From Phycisphaera sp. (GTDB lineage Bacteria; Planctomycetota; Phycisphaerae; Phycisphaerales; UBA1924): a stretch of 64,000 nucleotides of DNA. The stretch lies in assembly GCA_003712165.1 (NCBI GenBank), contig RHLH01000001.1:3135575-3199574 (forward strand), given 5' to 3'. The position numbers were made by a program, and so were the translations under genes. Below are positions 25,425 through 35,442 of the stretch, in pieces (position 1 is the stretch's first letter; the number at the start of each line of letters is the position of its first letter). The notes under the pieces were generated by a model. It was not told where the DNA came from and did not search any database. It saw only the letters and a program-made list of their open reading frames with translations.

Positions 25425-25984
25425 ACCCCCATCTCTGCCCGGCTCCCTCGGACCCGGGCTCTAGAAACTACACGAGAAAGCGAGCGATGTGTAGTGCGAG
25501 CACGCCCCGATCGGCGGGTCTCGCGCGCCCGTGGGCGATTATCGCCCAATAACCATGCCCAGCGGGGGCTCGGGCCATACCACCACCCCGCCAGACCCGG
25601 ACATCTGCAATCGGAGCGGTGGCTGAGCGGCTGATGACGCCGGACTTGAAATCCGGTGAAGGGCTTGCCCTCCCGTGTTGATCACCAGCAGAACCAGGTG
25701 CTGCGCGCACAACCATGAGTCATGCGGGGGCGTCTCCGGTTGGATCCAAAAGGGGCGGGAGGAGCTTGCAGCTGGTGGCTCAATGAGAGATGGCGATGTC
25801 CAGCTGGCTACACGCGTGATTGTCATTTGAGAATATATGAGGCAGCACATCAGCAACCGGCAGTTGTTGAAACAGCGAAAGCCGTCTTCTGCCTCCCATA
25901 CTCCAGATCCGTATTCCAATCCAACCAGCTATGGCGTACGATGATTCCCTCGTGCGGGTGTATCTAGATTGGAGAGTGAGAGCC
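25425..25984. other. Gene-poor stretch holding a truncated tRNA copy
   Basis: About 560 bases between the halogenase-like gene and the secreted tail protein. The only structure I see is the partial tRNA-Ser repeat at 25569-25677. The remaining sequence (25678-25984) has no convincing coding frame apart from the upstream extension of the next gene. Confidence 0.6.
25569..25677 (+). repeat. 109-bp direct repeat copy 1, with tRNA-Ser pseudogene (25613-25677)
   Basis: This stretch matches 26846-26954 at 104 of 109 positions by eye and without gaps. It contains 44 bases of the tRNA upstream region and the first ~65 bases of tRNA-Ser (acceptor 5' strand, D arm, anticodon arm with TGA, variable arm). 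It diverges right after the variable arm, so the T arm and 3' acceptor strand are missing and the copy cannot make a tRNA. The two copies are spaced 1277 bp apart and bracket a single secreted-protein gene. Confidence 0.85.
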
Positions 25985-26689
25985 GTGAAGACATCAACAA
26001 TCGTCCGAGTAGCAGCAGCCGCTTCGATCTCAGCCGCGCCTGTTCATGCGCAGGACCTTGTGGGGCCGACAGACGCCTGGTACGGCATCGATAACCTCGA
26101 GGTGACGTACTCGGGCGGCACCGCGCTCTTCAATGTCCGCTTTGATCGCAGGTCATTCAACGACGTGTTCGGAGAGGGAATGCCGGATCTTCCGCTCTCA
26201 TCCGTTGAAGATATCGGCGCTGCCTATACCGAGATAGCGGCGTTCTTCAACAGTATTCCCATAAGGCAGACTCAGCTGAGACCGATCATCCCAGTGGCCG
26301 GGACTCCCGACGTCGTTGACAACCTCTTCCTGCCTATCAGCTACACCGACGAGACGATCAACGGAGTAGTCAACGTCGACGACGGCGGGCCTACCGGGTG
26401 GAGGTTCAACCCAGAGTTCGATCTGTTCACGACTTTCACGATCGATCGGGACCAGGCGTTCGTCGGTCCTGACAAAGAAACAGATGCAGTGTGGGCAGTG
26501 TTCACGCTCGTCGAGGAGCCATGCCTGCCCGACGTGAACGGCGATGGCTCGGTTACTCCCACCGATTTCACGGCTTGGATCAACGCATTCAACAACGATC
26601 TTCCCGAGTGCGATCAGAACGGGGACAACGCCTGCACGCCGACCGACTTCACGGCGTGGATTGCCAACTTCAACGCGGGATGTCCGTGA
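25985..26689 (+). CDS. Secreted protein with EF-hand-like tail
   Basis: About 234 residues from the GTG at 25985, chosen because GGAGAG lies upstream and it begins a signal peptide (VKTSTIVRVAAAASISAAPVHAQ). An ATG at 25931 and a GTG at 25976 are in-frame alternatives. The mature N-terminal ~150 residues (LEVTYSGGTALFNVRFDRRS, then DQAFVGPDKETDAVWAVFTL) are probably a beta-sandwich of unknown type. The last ~58 residues are the shared tail: CLPDVNGDGSVTPTDFTAWI, then CDQNGDNACTPTDFTAWI and FNAGCP. It is the only gene between the two tRNA-Ser repeat copies. Confidence 0.7.
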   Translation: MKTSTIVRVAAAASISAAPVHAQDLVGPTDAWYGIDNLEVTYSGGTALFNVRFDRRSFNDVFGEGMPDLPLSSVEDIGAAYTEIAAFFNSIPIRQTQLRPIIPVAGTPDVVDNLFLPISYTDETINGVVNVDDGGPTGWRFNPEFDLFTTFTIDRDQAFVGPDKETDAVWAVFTLVEEPCLPDVNGDGSVTPTDFTAWINAFNNDLPECDQNGDNACTPTDFTAWIANFNAGCP

Positions 26690-26845
26690 TCAGTAGTGAC
26701 GCTGAGCTGCATCTGGTTGATCTCGACCGGGCTCTGTTCTCGGCGTGGAGGTTGTCGAGGTACATCGTGAGCGTTGTGTAGACATCTACATCACCAGAAT
26801 CGCTTTGAATGCGGGTTTGGGGTACCAAATTACACCCCGACCCGA

Positions 26846-26954
26846 CTCGGGCCATACCATCACCCCGCCAGACCCGGACATCTGCAATCGGAGCGGTGGC
26901 TGAGCGGTTGAAGGCGCCGGACTTGAAATCCGGTGAAGGGCTTGCCCTTCCGTG
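26846..26954 (+). repeat. 109-bp direct repeat copy 2 (overlaps intact tRNA-Ser)
   Basis: The intact counterpart of the copy at 25569-25677, with five mismatches. It covers the tRNA promoter region and the first ~65 bases of the functional tRNA. Confidence 0.85.
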
Positions 26955-26976
26955 GGTTCGAATCCCACCCGCTCCG
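26890..26976 (+). tRNA. tRNA-Ser (UGA)
   Basis: 87 bases, with the long variable arm expected for serine. Acceptor GGAGCGG pairs with CCGCTCC, the anticodon stem CCGGA/TCCGG holds loop CTTGAAA (anticodon TGA), the variable arm is GAAGGGCTTGCCCTTC, and the T arm has GGGTTCGAATCCC. CCA is not encoded. Confidence 0.95.
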
Positions 26977-27004
26977 CTTATTTCGCTATGAGGAGGTCTG
27001 ATCG

Positions 27005-27535
27005 ATGAACAAGGACCAGACCCTCACGCCTTGGCTCTACCGCAGATGGAAGTTCGACTTCCCCGCGGAACTCTACCCGGCGGTCATTGAACGGCTCCGT
27101 GGTCTCCCGGCGCGAGCAGACGAGATCGCGCAACATCTCACCGAAAGCCAGATGAGCGCATCACACGAGGGCGGCTGGTCCGTCAAGCGTCACCTCGGAC
27201 ACATCGCGGACCTCGAAGCCCTCATCACACAGAGGCTCGATGCGTACGAACAGGGCGTCGCGGTGCTGCCCCCCGCGGACATGCAGAACGAAGAAACCGT
27301 CAACGCGGACCACGACGACCAGCCGATCGCCGACGTGCTCTCGCGCCTCAGGCAACGGCGTGAATCAACAGTCGCAAGACTCGAAACATACCCGCGCGAC
27401 TTCTTCGCACGATCGGCCTGGCACGAGAGGCTCGGCATGCAGAAACGCGTCGTCGATACGTGCGCCTTCTTCGCCGACCACGATGACCATCACATGGCGC
27501 TCGTTCAGATGCTCGTCCGCGAACTAGGTAAGTAA
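27005..27535 (+). CDS. DinB-fold (DinB_2) protein
   Basis: 176 residues, a four-helix bundle of the DinB/YfiT metal-binding class (unrelated to the polymerase). The likely metal ligands are His in GGWSVKRHLGHIADLE and the pair in FFADHDDHHMALVQML. Members of this fold use the metal for thiol-dependent transfer or hydrolysis reactions. The exact substrate here is not evident. AGGAGG lies just ahead of the start. It follows tRNA-Ser. Confidence 0.8.
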   Translation: MNKDQTLTPWLYRRWKFDFPAELYPAVIERLRGLPARADEIAQHLTESQMSASHEGGWSVKRHLGHIADLEALITQRLDAYEQGVAVLPPADMQNEETVNADHDDQPIADVLSRLRQRRESTVARLETYPRDFFARSAWHERLGMQKRVVDTCAFFADHDDHHMALVQMLVRELGK

Positions 27536-27540
27536 GAGCC

Positions 27541-28617
27541 CTATCCCTCCATCCGCGCAAGCCGGCTGGACAGATACTCGATCAGCTTCTTCTGGTGCTC
27601 GATCTCCGCGCCGACCTTCTCTTTCTGTGCTTCCTTATCATCGCCCTCGCACTCGCCCAAACTCGTCTCGAGTTCTTTGAGCTTTGCCTTCGCATCGCTG
27701 AGTGACTCGCGCACGCGCTCGACGCGCTCCGCATCGTCCGCCTTGTCGAAAATGACGTCCTCTGGGCTCGACTGGTCGCTGCTGATCGACTTGCGGACCC
27801 GCCGAGGGATCACTGTCTCCTGTATCTGGCGCTGGTTCATGAAGTTCGGCGAGACGATCTCAACACCCGCGTCGTGCAGCGTGTCGAGGATGTTCTCGCG
27901 CAGGTTCGACCGCTGCGAGATGAGCTTCTTCGTGTCCTCGAGCAACCCCGCGGCTCGATAGGTCACCGAGAAATCGCCGAGCTTGCGCACCTGCACGAAA
28001 CCCTCGATAAGCCCCGTCTCTTCGACCGCCGAAAGCAGCAGTGGCTCGACCCTGCCGTGCGGCACGTCGTACCCGAGGCTCAGATCGCAATAGATGATCG
28101 TGCCGCTCGTGCGCACGACGCGCAGCGGGTTGGTGATCAGATACGAGTTGGGCAGCGTGACGAGGTCTCTGTCTTCGGTCTGGATCTCGACGTGGAAGAG
28201 GCCCTTCGCGGAGACGCGCCCCGCGTGCTCACCGATGCGGATGAAATCGCCCGGCTTGAACGAACGCACGTGGTACATCATGACACCAGCCATGAAGTTG
28301 GCGAAGATCGTGGTCGACCCGAGCGTGATGAGCGCGGCGAAGCTCAAACCCACGAGACCGAGAAGACCGTTTCTGAGCGAGTCGCTGACGGGCAATCCGA
28401 GAATCAGCCCGAGGATGAGCACAACGAACAGGACCATGATGATCCCGCCTCTGGTCCGGAGCTGGATGCGCGACAGGTCCTGTCGCTTGCCAAAGAAGTA
28501 CCATCCGAGCCAGACGAACCCACCGACAAACACCACGAAGCAAGCCGCCCAGATCGCCCATTTCCATGCAGGGTCCATGCTGCTGGCGGCCTGAGCGAGT
28601 GTGAGTTCGTTGAGCAT
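27541..28617 (-). CDS. Small-conductance mechanosensitive channel (MscS family)
   Basis: 358 residues from the ATG at 28617. Three hydrophobic segments: about 15-38, 55-75 and 80-115. The third continues into the Gly/Ala-rich pore helix (LVGLSFAALITLGSTTIFAN, then FMAGVMM). The beta domain follows (FKPGDFIRIGEHAGRVSAKG, then TLPNSYLITNPL), as in MscS. The C-terminal 80 residues add a charged coiled coil (VRESLSDAKAKLKELETSL), longer than in the E. coli protein. It opens on membrane tension to relieve osmotic shock. It is convergent with the DinB-fold gene and divergent from holA. Confidence 0.9.
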   Translation of the reverse strand: MLNELTLAQAASSMDPAWKWAIWAACFVVFVGGFVWLGWYFFGKRQDLSRIQLRTRGGIIMVLFVVLILGLILGLPVSDSLRNGLLGLVGLSFAALITLGSTTIFANFMAGVMMYHVRSFKPGDFIRIGEHAGRVSAKGLFHVEIQTEDRDLVTLPNSYLITNPLRVVRTSGTIIYCDLSLGYDVPHGRVEPLLLSAVEETGLIEGFVQVRKLGDFSVTYRAAGLLEDTKKLISQRSNLRENILDTLHDAGVEIVSPNFMNQRQIQETVIPRRVRKSISSDQSSPEDVIFDKADDAERVERVRESLSDAKAKLKELETSLGECEGDDKEAQKEKVGAEIEHQKKLIEYLSSRLARMEG

Positions 28618-28662
28618 GCACACAAGCTACCACATCCCAAAGTCCCCCACTACGATGCCCCC

Positions 28663-29667
28663 ATGGCGCGACGACCGGCAGGACCAACACAGCCCACGCT
28701 CGACCCCAAGGGGGCGATCTTCGTCTTCCACGGCAAGGACGCGTTCCTCCGCGCCGACTACACGAGCCAGCTCCGAGACAAGCTCATCGAAGACCACGGC
28801 GAGATCGAGACGATCCACTTCGACGGCACCCGCGACGCGTTCGCAGACGTCCTCGACGAGTGCCGAAGCTTCGGGCTCATGCAGCAGCACAAGCTCGTCG
28901 TCGTCGAGAGCGCCGACCAGCTCGTCAAGGGCGACGGCAGGCCTCTGCTTGAGCGATACGCGGACGCGCCGGTCGACGGCGCGACCCTCGTGCTCCGGTG
29001 CGACACGTGGCACAAGGGCAACGTGGACAAGCTGATCGTCTCGTCGGGCGGCGAGGTGCACAAGTGCGAGGGGCTCGCGCCCAACGAAGCCGCGGCATGG
29101 GCCGTCAAGCGCGCCAAGGAACACCACGGCGTCAAGCTCGAACGCGACGGCGCGATGCTGCTCGTCGATCGGGTGGGCGAGCTCGGCCGAATCGACTCGG
29201 AGCTCGGCAAGCTCGCTGTCGACGCGGGCAACGGCAGCATCACCCGAGAAATGGTCGCCGAGACCGTCGGCATGACCCGCGAGGAAGAGGTCTGGTCGAT
29301 CCAGTCGATGATCCTCTCCTCGGGCCCCGAAGAACTGCTCACCCAGCTCCGGGTGATCCTGAACAACACGAAGCAAGACCAGAGCGTCATCACACTCTGG
29401 GCGTGCATGGACCTGTGCCGAAAGCTGCACAGCGCGAGCCAGGCGCTCGCGCAAGGCCAGAACCCGGCGAGCATCGCCGGCAGCCTCAAGCTCTGGGGTC
29501 CGAGCAGAGACGCGATCATGGGTGCCGCAAGGCGGATTCACCCGGTGCAGGCGGGTCGGCTTCTGAGCCTGGCGGTCGAGGCGGACCGCAAAAGCAAGAG
29601 CGGGCTGGGCAAAGCCAATCGCTTGCTCGAGCGTTTGACGCTCCAGATCGCGGGCGGCTCGCGCTGA
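28663..29667 (+). CDS. holA: DNA polymerase III, delta subunit
   Basis: 334 residues from the ATG at 28663. The delta subunit opens the sliding clamp within the clamp-loader complex. The opening (IFVFHGKDAFLRADYTSQL) is the usual degenerate P-loop region of the delta subunit (normally G-x-E/D-x-F/Y-L-x), without a functional Walker A. Then FGLMQQHKLVVVESAD matches the family strand, and SELGKLAVDAG matches the domain-II helix (E-x-x-K-L). The C-terminal collar domain closes with RLLERLTLQIA. A normal single-copy housekeeping gene. Confidence 0.85.
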   Translation: MARRPAGPTQPTLDPKGAIFVFHGKDAFLRADYTSQLRDKLIEDHGEIETIHFDGTRDAFADVLDECRSFGLMQQHKLVVVESADQLVKGDGRPLLERYADAPVDGATLVLRCDTWHKGNVDKLIVSSGGEVHKCEGLAPNEAAAWAVKRAKEHHGVKLERDGAMLLVDRVGELGRIDSELGKLAVDAGNGSITREMVAETVGMTREEEVWSIQSMILSSGPEELLTQLRVILNNTKQDQSVITLWACMDLCRKLHSASQALAQGQNPASIAGSLKLWGPSRDAIMGAARRIHPVQAGRLLSLAVEADRKSKSGLGKANRLLERLTLQIAGGSR

Positions 29668-29806
29668 ACATCGCGCGGTTCTTGCGCCGATGTGCGCTCA
29701 TGGATAGAGATCGCGCAAACTCCAACGAATCTTGGCAGGGTCTGCCGATGCTGGTCCTCGATGCGCCACGGATCGGCGCTCGTCTGGTGGCAGGAGGCCG
29801 CGCACT

Positions 29807-31087
29807 ATGGGTGTGGAACACAGACACGGACGTCGGCGCACGATGGGCGCAGCCGGGAGTGTGATGTCGGCAGCAGCGGTGGCGCTGCTGGCAGGCTGCT
29901 CGGCTTCGCCCCAGGCGCCCGCCGAGGACACCACCCAAACCACCGATGCCGACGGCTGGGTCTGGGAAGACCAGCAAGCCGAGAACGCTCCGGACGCGAG
30001 CCTCCAGGCGCTCATCGCCCAGCAAGCCAAGGACATCGAGGAGTTCCAGAACTCGGGTCAGGAAGAGGCCCTGAACTCCATGCCCGAGCTCGTGCTCGAT
30101 GCGCCGCCCACAAAACAGGAACGACTCCAGAACGGCCAACGCAGCGCCGTGTCGATGGCTGGCGACGGCGCAGTTGATGTCGTGATCGACGAAGGGCAAG
30201 CCACCGACGAGCCGGGCGATGAGATCCGGGTCGAGCCCGAACCCGTGATCTCCAGGTCGGCGCGGATCGCCCAGCTTTCTGCGGAGCTGGCGGGCCTTTT
30301 AAAGGAAGAAGCACTCGAGCAGAACGACCCGGCGAGGCCCCTCATCGCGGCGGCGCTGCTCGAATCAGTCGCCACGGGCGTGATCGACGAGATCGACTTG
30401 CCCGGGGGCGGCCCGCTGATGTTGACCGAGGCCGAGCGCGAATCGCTCCAGACCATCCGCAGGCTCGCGCTGAGGCTGGCGGGACACGAGAGCGATCTGG
30501 GCGGCGACCCCCAACGGATCCGCGAGGTCCTGCTTGATTCGGCAGAGAACCTCCGCGAGCACGCCCGTGTGCGGATCGGGACCACCGAGCTTTGCACCCG
30601 GGCGCCAGGGTTCGGCAATTACGTGCCGATCCCTAGACACACGTTCCTGGCGGGGCGGACGAACAGGGTCGTGGTCTACGCGGAGGTCGAGCACTTCGGG
30701 CTCAGGCCCGCGACTTCGAGCGAAGCGATGCTCGAAGGGGACACCGTCGCGGCTGAGCTGACCCAGGAGTTGGAGCTCTATTTGAGGTCGGGCGACCCGA
30801 AACCCACGTGGCAGCGCCGGATCGAGTGGCTACCCAGGACGAGCAGGCGGTCATTCAGAGACCTCTTCCTCGCGTCAGCAATCGAGCTGCCTTCGACGCT
30901 GACGGTGGGTGAATACGACCTGAAGGTCCGTGTGATCGACGACGTGACGGGTGCTCAGGACGAGGCTGTGATCCCGATCAGGCTCGTCGCCGACGCCTCG
31001 GCGCTCGACGGCGAACCTAGTACTCCGGTTGATAACACCCCAAAACAGGGTAGTGATTCTTCCTCGATCTTGGTTGGAAGCAGGTAA
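29807..31087 (+). CDS. Lipoprotein of unknown function
   Basis: About 426 residues. The ATG at 29807 has a perfect AGGAGG nine bases upstream. It gives a basic n-region, hydrophobic core (AAGSVMSAAAVALLAGC) and lipobox LAGC. Residues 35-180 are acidic and low in predicted order. Then comes a helical segment (RIAQLSAELAGLLKEEALEQ) and a C-terminal ~170-residue beta domain (AGRTNRVVVYAEVEHFGL, then LPSTLTVGEYDLKVRVIDD) that resembles an Ig-like sandwich. I do not recognise a named family. Probably anchored at the outer membrane or inner-membrane face. Confidence 0.7.
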   Translation: MGVEHRHGRRRTMGAAGSVMSAAAVALLAGCSASPQAPAEDTTQTTDADGWVWEDQQAENAPDASLQALIAQQAKDIEEFQNSGQEEALNSMPELVLDAPPTKQERLQNGQRSAVSMAGDGAVDVVIDEGQATDEPGDEIRVEPEPVISRSARIAQLSAELAGLLKEEALEQNDPARPLIAAALLESVATGVIDEIDLPGGGPLMLTEAERESLQTIRRLALRLAGHESDLGGDPQRIREVLLDSAENLREHARVRIGTTELCTRAPGFGNYVPIPRHTFLAGRTNRVVVYAEVEHFGLRPATSSEAMLEGDTVAAELTQELELYLRSGDPKPTWQRRIEWLPRTSRRSFRDLFLASAIELPSTLTVGEYDLKVRVIDDVTGAQDEAVIPIRLVADASALDGEPSTPVDNTPKQGSDSSSILVGSR

Positions 31088-31393
31088 TCGGCCGTCGGAG
31101 CCCGATGTCGCAATATCCTGCCAGAACGGCGGTTCGCGAGATTCCAACCGACAAGCGAGCGTGCGCAGACCTATCGGAATCGCGTGTCACGGCGTTCTAC
31201 GGGGTTTCACGCGACTGGCACAGGCCGTGCACCGATACAGAGGAATGCCCCACTTCGGGGCGAGTAGGAGAGATCTTGATCATCAGCGGGTGTCAAACCG
31301 TTGCTGGGCGAGATACGAAAGAAGCGCTGGCCTGAATCGGTTGTCCAACAGACGGCCGAACCCGAACGGGAAAGGCCTGACGAGGAGTTTGGA

Positions 31394-33928
31394 ATGTTTG
31401 AACGCTTCACAGATCGAGCCCGCAAAGTCATGGCGCTGGCCAACCAGGAGGCGCAGCGCTTCAACCACGAATACATCGGGACCGAGCACATCCTGCTCGG
31501 CCTCGTTAAGGAAGGCTCTGGCGTCGGGGCCAACGTGCTCAAGGCGCTCAGCGTTGACCTGCGCAAGGTTCGCCTCGAGGTCGAGAAGCTCGTGAAGCAG
31601 GGCCCAGAGATGGTCACCATGGGCAAGCTGCCCCAGACCCCTCGCGCTAAGAAGGTCATCGAGTACGCGATCGAAGAGGCGCGCAATCTCAACCACAACT
31701 ACGTCGGCACCGAGCATTTGCTGCTCGGCTTGCTGCGTGAGCACGACGGCGTCGCGGCTCAGGTGTTGCGCAACCTCGGGCTCAAGCTCGAAGAGGTCCG
31801 CGAGGAGGTCCTGAACCTGCTCGGCGCTTCGGGCGAGGAAGCCGAGGAGACCACCATGGGTGGCGGCGGTGAGGGCAGCTCGGGCGGCGCTCCCCGCAAG
31901 GGCAAGAGCACGACCCCCGCGCTCGACTCGTTCGGCCGCGACCTGACCGAGCTTGCCAAAAACAAGGAACTCGACCCGGTCATCGGCCGCGAGCGCGAGA
32001 TCGAGCGTCTCGTGCAGGTCCTGTGCCGACGGACGAAGAACAACCCGGTCCTGCTGGGTGAGGCGGGCGTTGGCAAGACCGCGATCGTCGAGGGTCTCTC
32101 CCAGCGCATCGTCGCGGGCGAGGTGCCCGACATCCTCCACGAGAAGCGCCTGGTTGTGCTGGACCTTGCGATGATGGTCGCGGGCACCAAGTACCGCGGT
32201 CAGTTCGAGGAGCGGATCAAGGCGGTCATGAACGAGGTCCGCAAGGCCAAGAACGTCGTGCTGTTCATCGACGAGCTGCACACGCTGGTCGGTGCGGGCG
32301 GCGCCGAGGGCGCGATCGATGCATCGAACGTGCTGAAGCCCGCGCTGGCACGCGGTGAGATCCAGTGCATCGGCGCAACGACGTTCGATGAGTACCGCAA
32401 GTACATCGAGAAGGATGCCGCGCTGGCGCGCCGCTTCCAGGCGATCACCGTGGACCAGCCGACGCCCGAGCAGGCGGTCGAGATTCTCAAGGGTCTGCGC
32501 GACAAGTACGAGGACCACCACCGCGTGAAGATCACGGACGATGCCCTGAAGGCGGCGGTCGAGTTCTCGGGTCGCTACATCATGGGCCGGGTGCAGCCCG
32601 ACAAGTCGATCGATGTGATCGACGAGGCCGGCGCACGTGTCCGAATCAAGAGCATGAACAAGCCGCCGAACCTCGCTGAGATCGAGAGCGACATCGAGCG
32701 TCTTTCGATCGATAAGGATGAGGCGGTCAAGGCCGCGGACTACGAGCGTGCCGCGGAGCTGCGCGATCAGTCTGAGAAGATGCGCAAGAAGAAGGAAGAG
32801 ATCCAGGCAAACTGGCGCTCACAGTCGCAGCAGAAGGACGGCGTGGTTGACGAAGAAGTCATCGCGGAGGTCGTCAGCAAGATGACCGGTGTGCCGCTGC
32901 AGCGCCTGGAGAAGGAAGAGGCCCAGCGTCTCCTGCAGCTGGAGAACGAGCTTCACAAGAAGGTCATCAGCCAGGACTCGGCGATCAAGGCGATCAGCAA
33001 GTCGATCCGCCGGGCACGCGCTGGTCTGAAGGATCCGAAGCGTCCGATGGGCTCGTTCATCTTCGTCGGCCCGTCCGGTGTTGGTAAGACGCTGCTCTCC
33101 AAGGCGCTGGCGGAGTTCATGTTCGGAGACTCCGACGCGTTGATCCACCTGGACATGTCCGAGTACATGGAGAAGCACAACGTGAGCCGACTGGTCGGCG
33201 CGCCTCCCGGGTACGTCGGCTACGAGGAGGGCGGCCAGCTCACCGAGCAGATCCGCCGCAGGCCTTACGCGGTCGTGCTGCTCGACGAGGTTGAGAAGGC
33301 GCACCCCGATGTATTCAACATGCTGCTGCAGATCATGGAGGAAGGCCGGCTCACCGACTCGTTCGGTCGTCACGTGGACTTCCGAAACACGATCATCATC
33401 ATGACGAGCAACATCGGCGCCGATCTGATCAAGGGCGGCGGCGGGTTCGGCTTCCAGAAGCGGACCGAGGCCGCGGACTACGACAACATCAAGACGATCC
33501 TGATGAAGGAGATCGAGCGGTTCTTCCGCCCCGAGTTCATCAACCGTCTCGATGACATCGTTGTGTTCCAGCCTCTGACGAAGGACGACCTGACCGAGAT
33601 CGTCGAGTACGAGGTGGCCAAGGTCGCCGAGCGCCTGACGCATCAGAACATCACGATGCAGCTCGACCAGACCGCGAAGGATTATCTGATCGAGAAGGGG
33701 TACAACCCAGACTACGGTGCCAGGCCCCTGCGTCGCGCGATCGGGAACCTGATCGAGGATCCGCTCAGCGAGATGCTGCTCGCGGGCGACATCGAGTCGG
33801 ACGCCCTCGTGAAGGTCAGCCGGAAGGAAGGCGCGGAGAACCTCTTCTTCGAAAGTGAGAAGAAGCCCAAGCCCGAGTCGAGCGAGGACACCGACGAGCA
33901 CGTTGAGGCGGGCTCGAGCACGACCTAA
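31394..33928 (+). CDS. clpC: ATP-dependent Clp protease ATP-binding subunit ClpC
   Basis: 844 residues from the ATG at 31394 (GAGGAG upstream). The two N-domain repeats contain [15 protein letters not shown] and [18 protein letters not shown]1 has Walker [10 protein letters not shown] near residue 222 and Walker [12 protein letters not shown] near 289. A UVR motif ([18 protein letters not shown]) in the middle region separates ClpC from ClpB. AAA2 has Walker A GPSGVGKT near 558. It unfolds substrates for ClpP. No mcsA/B or ctsR genes are next to it. A hairpin terminator follows. Confidence 0.95.
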   Translation: MFERFTDRARKVMALANQEAQRFNHEYIGTEHILLGLVKEGSGVGANVLKALSVDLRKVRLEVEKLVKQGPEMVTMGKLPQTPRAKKVIEYAIEEARNLNHNYVGTEHLLLGLLREHDGVAAQVLRNLGLKLEEVREEVLNLLGASGEEAEETTMGGGGEGSSGGAPRKGKSTTPALDSFGRDLTELAKNKELDPVIGREREIERLVQVLCRRTKNNPVLLGEAGVGKTAIVEGLSQRIVAGEVPDILHEKRLVVLDLAMMVAGTKYRGQFEERIKAVMNEVRKAKNVVLFIDELHTLVGAGGAEGAIDASNVLKPALARGEIQCIGATTFDEYRKYIEKDAALARRFQAITVDQPTPEQAVEILKGLRDKYEDHHRVKITDDALKAAVEFSGRYIMGRVQPDKSIDVIDEAGARVRIKSMNKPPNLAEIESDIERLSIDKDEAVKAADYERAAELRDQSEKMRKKKEEIQANWRSQSQQKDGVVDEEVIAEVVSKMTGVPLQRLEKEEAQRLLQLENELHKKVISQDSAIKAISKSIRRARAGLKDPKRPMGSFIFVGPSGVGKTLLSKALAEFMFGDSDALIHLDMSEYMEKHNVSRLVGAPPGYVGYEEGGQLTEQIRRRPYAVVLLDEVEKAHPDVFNMLLQIMEEGRLTDSFGRHVDFRNTIIIMTSNIGADLIKGGGGFGFQKRTEAADYDNIKTILMKEIERFFRPEFINRLDDIVVFQPLTKDDLTEIVEYEVAKVAERLTHQNITMQLDQTAKDYLIEKGYNPDYGARPLRRAIGNLIEDPLSEMLLAGDIESDALVKVSRKEGAENLFFESEKKPKPESSEDTDEHVEAGSSTT

Positions 33929-33978
33929 CTGGTTCCGAGCGTCCGGAATTGGACGCGATCCAACCCGCCCATCCCACG

Positions 33979-34002
33979 AGCCCCGCCCCGGCGGGGCTTT
34001 TT
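33979..34002 (+). terminator. clpC terminator
   Basis: AGCCCCG and CGGGGCT form a stem around CCCCGG, followed by TTTTT. Fifty bases after the clpC stop. Confidence 0.85.
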
Positions 34003-34426
34003 CATGCTTCGAGCAAGTAAGCCGCTGCCTGAGAAATGAGATTCCCCTTGCTTCGTTTGTGCGGTGTCGATAACTTGATGTCTTGGGGTTTGCTGGTCCG
34101 CGAGGGCTGGCGCGAGAGAAAGGTTGATCTAGGCGGCCTCGCCTGAGCCTGATGGGCACGAGTGCGATCTGAACACCGGGTCCCTGGGGGTACGCGGCGG
34201 ATGGGTGTCGTCGGACAGGACGGTCAAACCTCTATCTCATTCAACACCGAGGCGACTGAGTCTCGGGGGGGCATCATGCGGCGAGGGTCGCGTGACGTCG
34301 GTTGCTTCGATTGATGCTCGGAGGCCTAGCGGCATCCGGGCGAGGACATTTGGCCCTGCAAGTACACGGCTGGCATTCACGGTGATCCACACCCAGCCAG
34401 ACCCTGTCTTGCTTGTCCTACTTCTC

Positions 34427-34466
34427 ACCGCACCCGTCCTGTCATAGGGCGGGTGTGGTTTTTTTG
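34427..34466 (+). terminator. Orphan intrinsic terminator
   Basis: ACCGCACCCG (34427-34436) pairs with CGGGTGTGGT (34450-34459) with one mismatch, followed by a run of seven T. No annotated gene ends just before it, so it may end an unseen small transcript. Confidence 0.75.
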
Positions 34467-34738
34467 TACTGATACCAAACCGCGGTTATCAGTTTGCCCA
34501 AATTCATTTTTGGAGAATGCAAGCTTACCCAGATCAACACATGTAGTTTTTCTCTCATTTTGGGTGTCATATTCGGGACGTGAGGTATGTTCCGGATGTA
34601 CCGGCGGTTTCATGCTTCCGGTTTGCGGTTCCGTGTGGTTACGGACGAGTGTTAGTGGGAATTTTTTTTACAAGCGGCGCTTGGGGGACACTGTGTGTCC
34701 ATGCGAAACCTGTGCGCCCCGGTTAGTGGAGAAAGATC

Positions 34739-35389
34739 ATGAACAGCAGTCGTATTTTTGCAGGCCTTCTGGCCGCTGGTGTTGCCGGTACAGCTTCGGC
34801 TGACGTCATTTCCGAGACCAATCCCGCAGTCATCGACTGGGGCATGATCGGCACCAGCCAGGTCACCGACGGCCCGGCACAGCTCTACCCCTCAGTCATC
34901 AAGGTTGCCGGTGCTGCTGGCCCCATCAGCGACGTGAACATCACCCTGCACAACGGCAACCACACCTGGGTTGCTGACCTCGAGATCACCCTCGTCAGCC
35001 CCTCGGGCACCGCCGTCCGCATCCTCGACCTCACCGGCGTCCAGAACGCTGACTCGCTCAACGGCGACATTTCCTTCGACGACTCCGCTTCGATGCTCTT
35101 CCCCGATGACGACAACCCCGACGGCTCGGGCGTCATTTCCGGCACCTTCCTCGTCACCGACTACGAGAACGACAACAGCGACGTCCCCGCGACCGCTTTC
35201 GGTCTCGACATGTCCGCCTTCAACGGCGAGGACGCAAACGGTGACTGGAGCCTCTACGTCTACGACGAGAACGGCCAAGATACCGGCACCTTCGACGGCT
35301 GGACCCTCGACATCGTCACCATCCCGGCACCGGCTTCGGCCGCCCTGCTCGGCCTCGGCGGCCTCGCCGCTGCACGTCGCCGTCGATAA
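34739..35389 (+). CDS. Secreted P-domain protein with PEP-CTERM-like sorting signal
   Basis: 216 residues. Signal peptide MNSSRIFAGLLAAGVAGTASA, then a ~150-residue proprotein-convertase P-domain-like beta barrel (ITLHNGNHTWVADLEITLVS, PSGTAVRILD, then NGDWSLYVYDENGQDTGTFD). The end PAPASAALLGLGGLAAARRRR is a PEP-CTERM-like motif, hydrophobic helix and basic tail. This should lead to export and sorting by an exosortase-type system. No protease domain accompanies the P-domain. GGAGA precedes the start. Codon choice is strongly C-ending, as in highly expressed genes. Confidence 0.8.
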   Translation: MNSSRIFAGLLAAGVAGTASADVISETNPAVIDWGMIGTSQVTDGPAQLYPSVIKVAGAAGPISDVNITLHNGNHTWVADLEITLVSPSGTAVRILDLTGVQNADSLNGDISFDDSASMLFPDDDNPDGSGVISGTFLVTDYENDNSDVPATAFGLDMSAFNGEDANGDWSLYVYDENGQDTGTFDGWTLDIVTIPAPASAALLGLGGLAAARRRR

Positions 35390-35442
35390 GACAGCGACAA
35401 GAAATTGAACGCGGCAGCGTTCAGCTTCACTCTACCTCTAAT

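Larger units (their letters stand above)
33929..34738. other. Long intergenic region with two terminators
   Basis: About 810 bases between clpC and the P-domain gene. It holds the clpC terminator at 33979-34002 and a second strong terminator at 34427-34466. The first part is GC-rich without a convincing frame. From ~34460 on it becomes AT-richer and probably carries the promoter and long leader of the following gene. I see no RNA gene I can name, but a transcript ending at the second terminator is possible. Confidence 0.5.

Noticed and set aside
27874..28662. N-terminal extension of holA by 263 codons
   Set aside because: The extension is antisense to the MscS gene and has no homology-like motifs; the ATG at 28663 begins the known delta-subunit domain.
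31283..34159. Long minus-strand frames opposite clpC (412 and 446 codons)
   Set aside because: Entirely antisense to a highly conserved ATPase; no motifs or ribosome sites.
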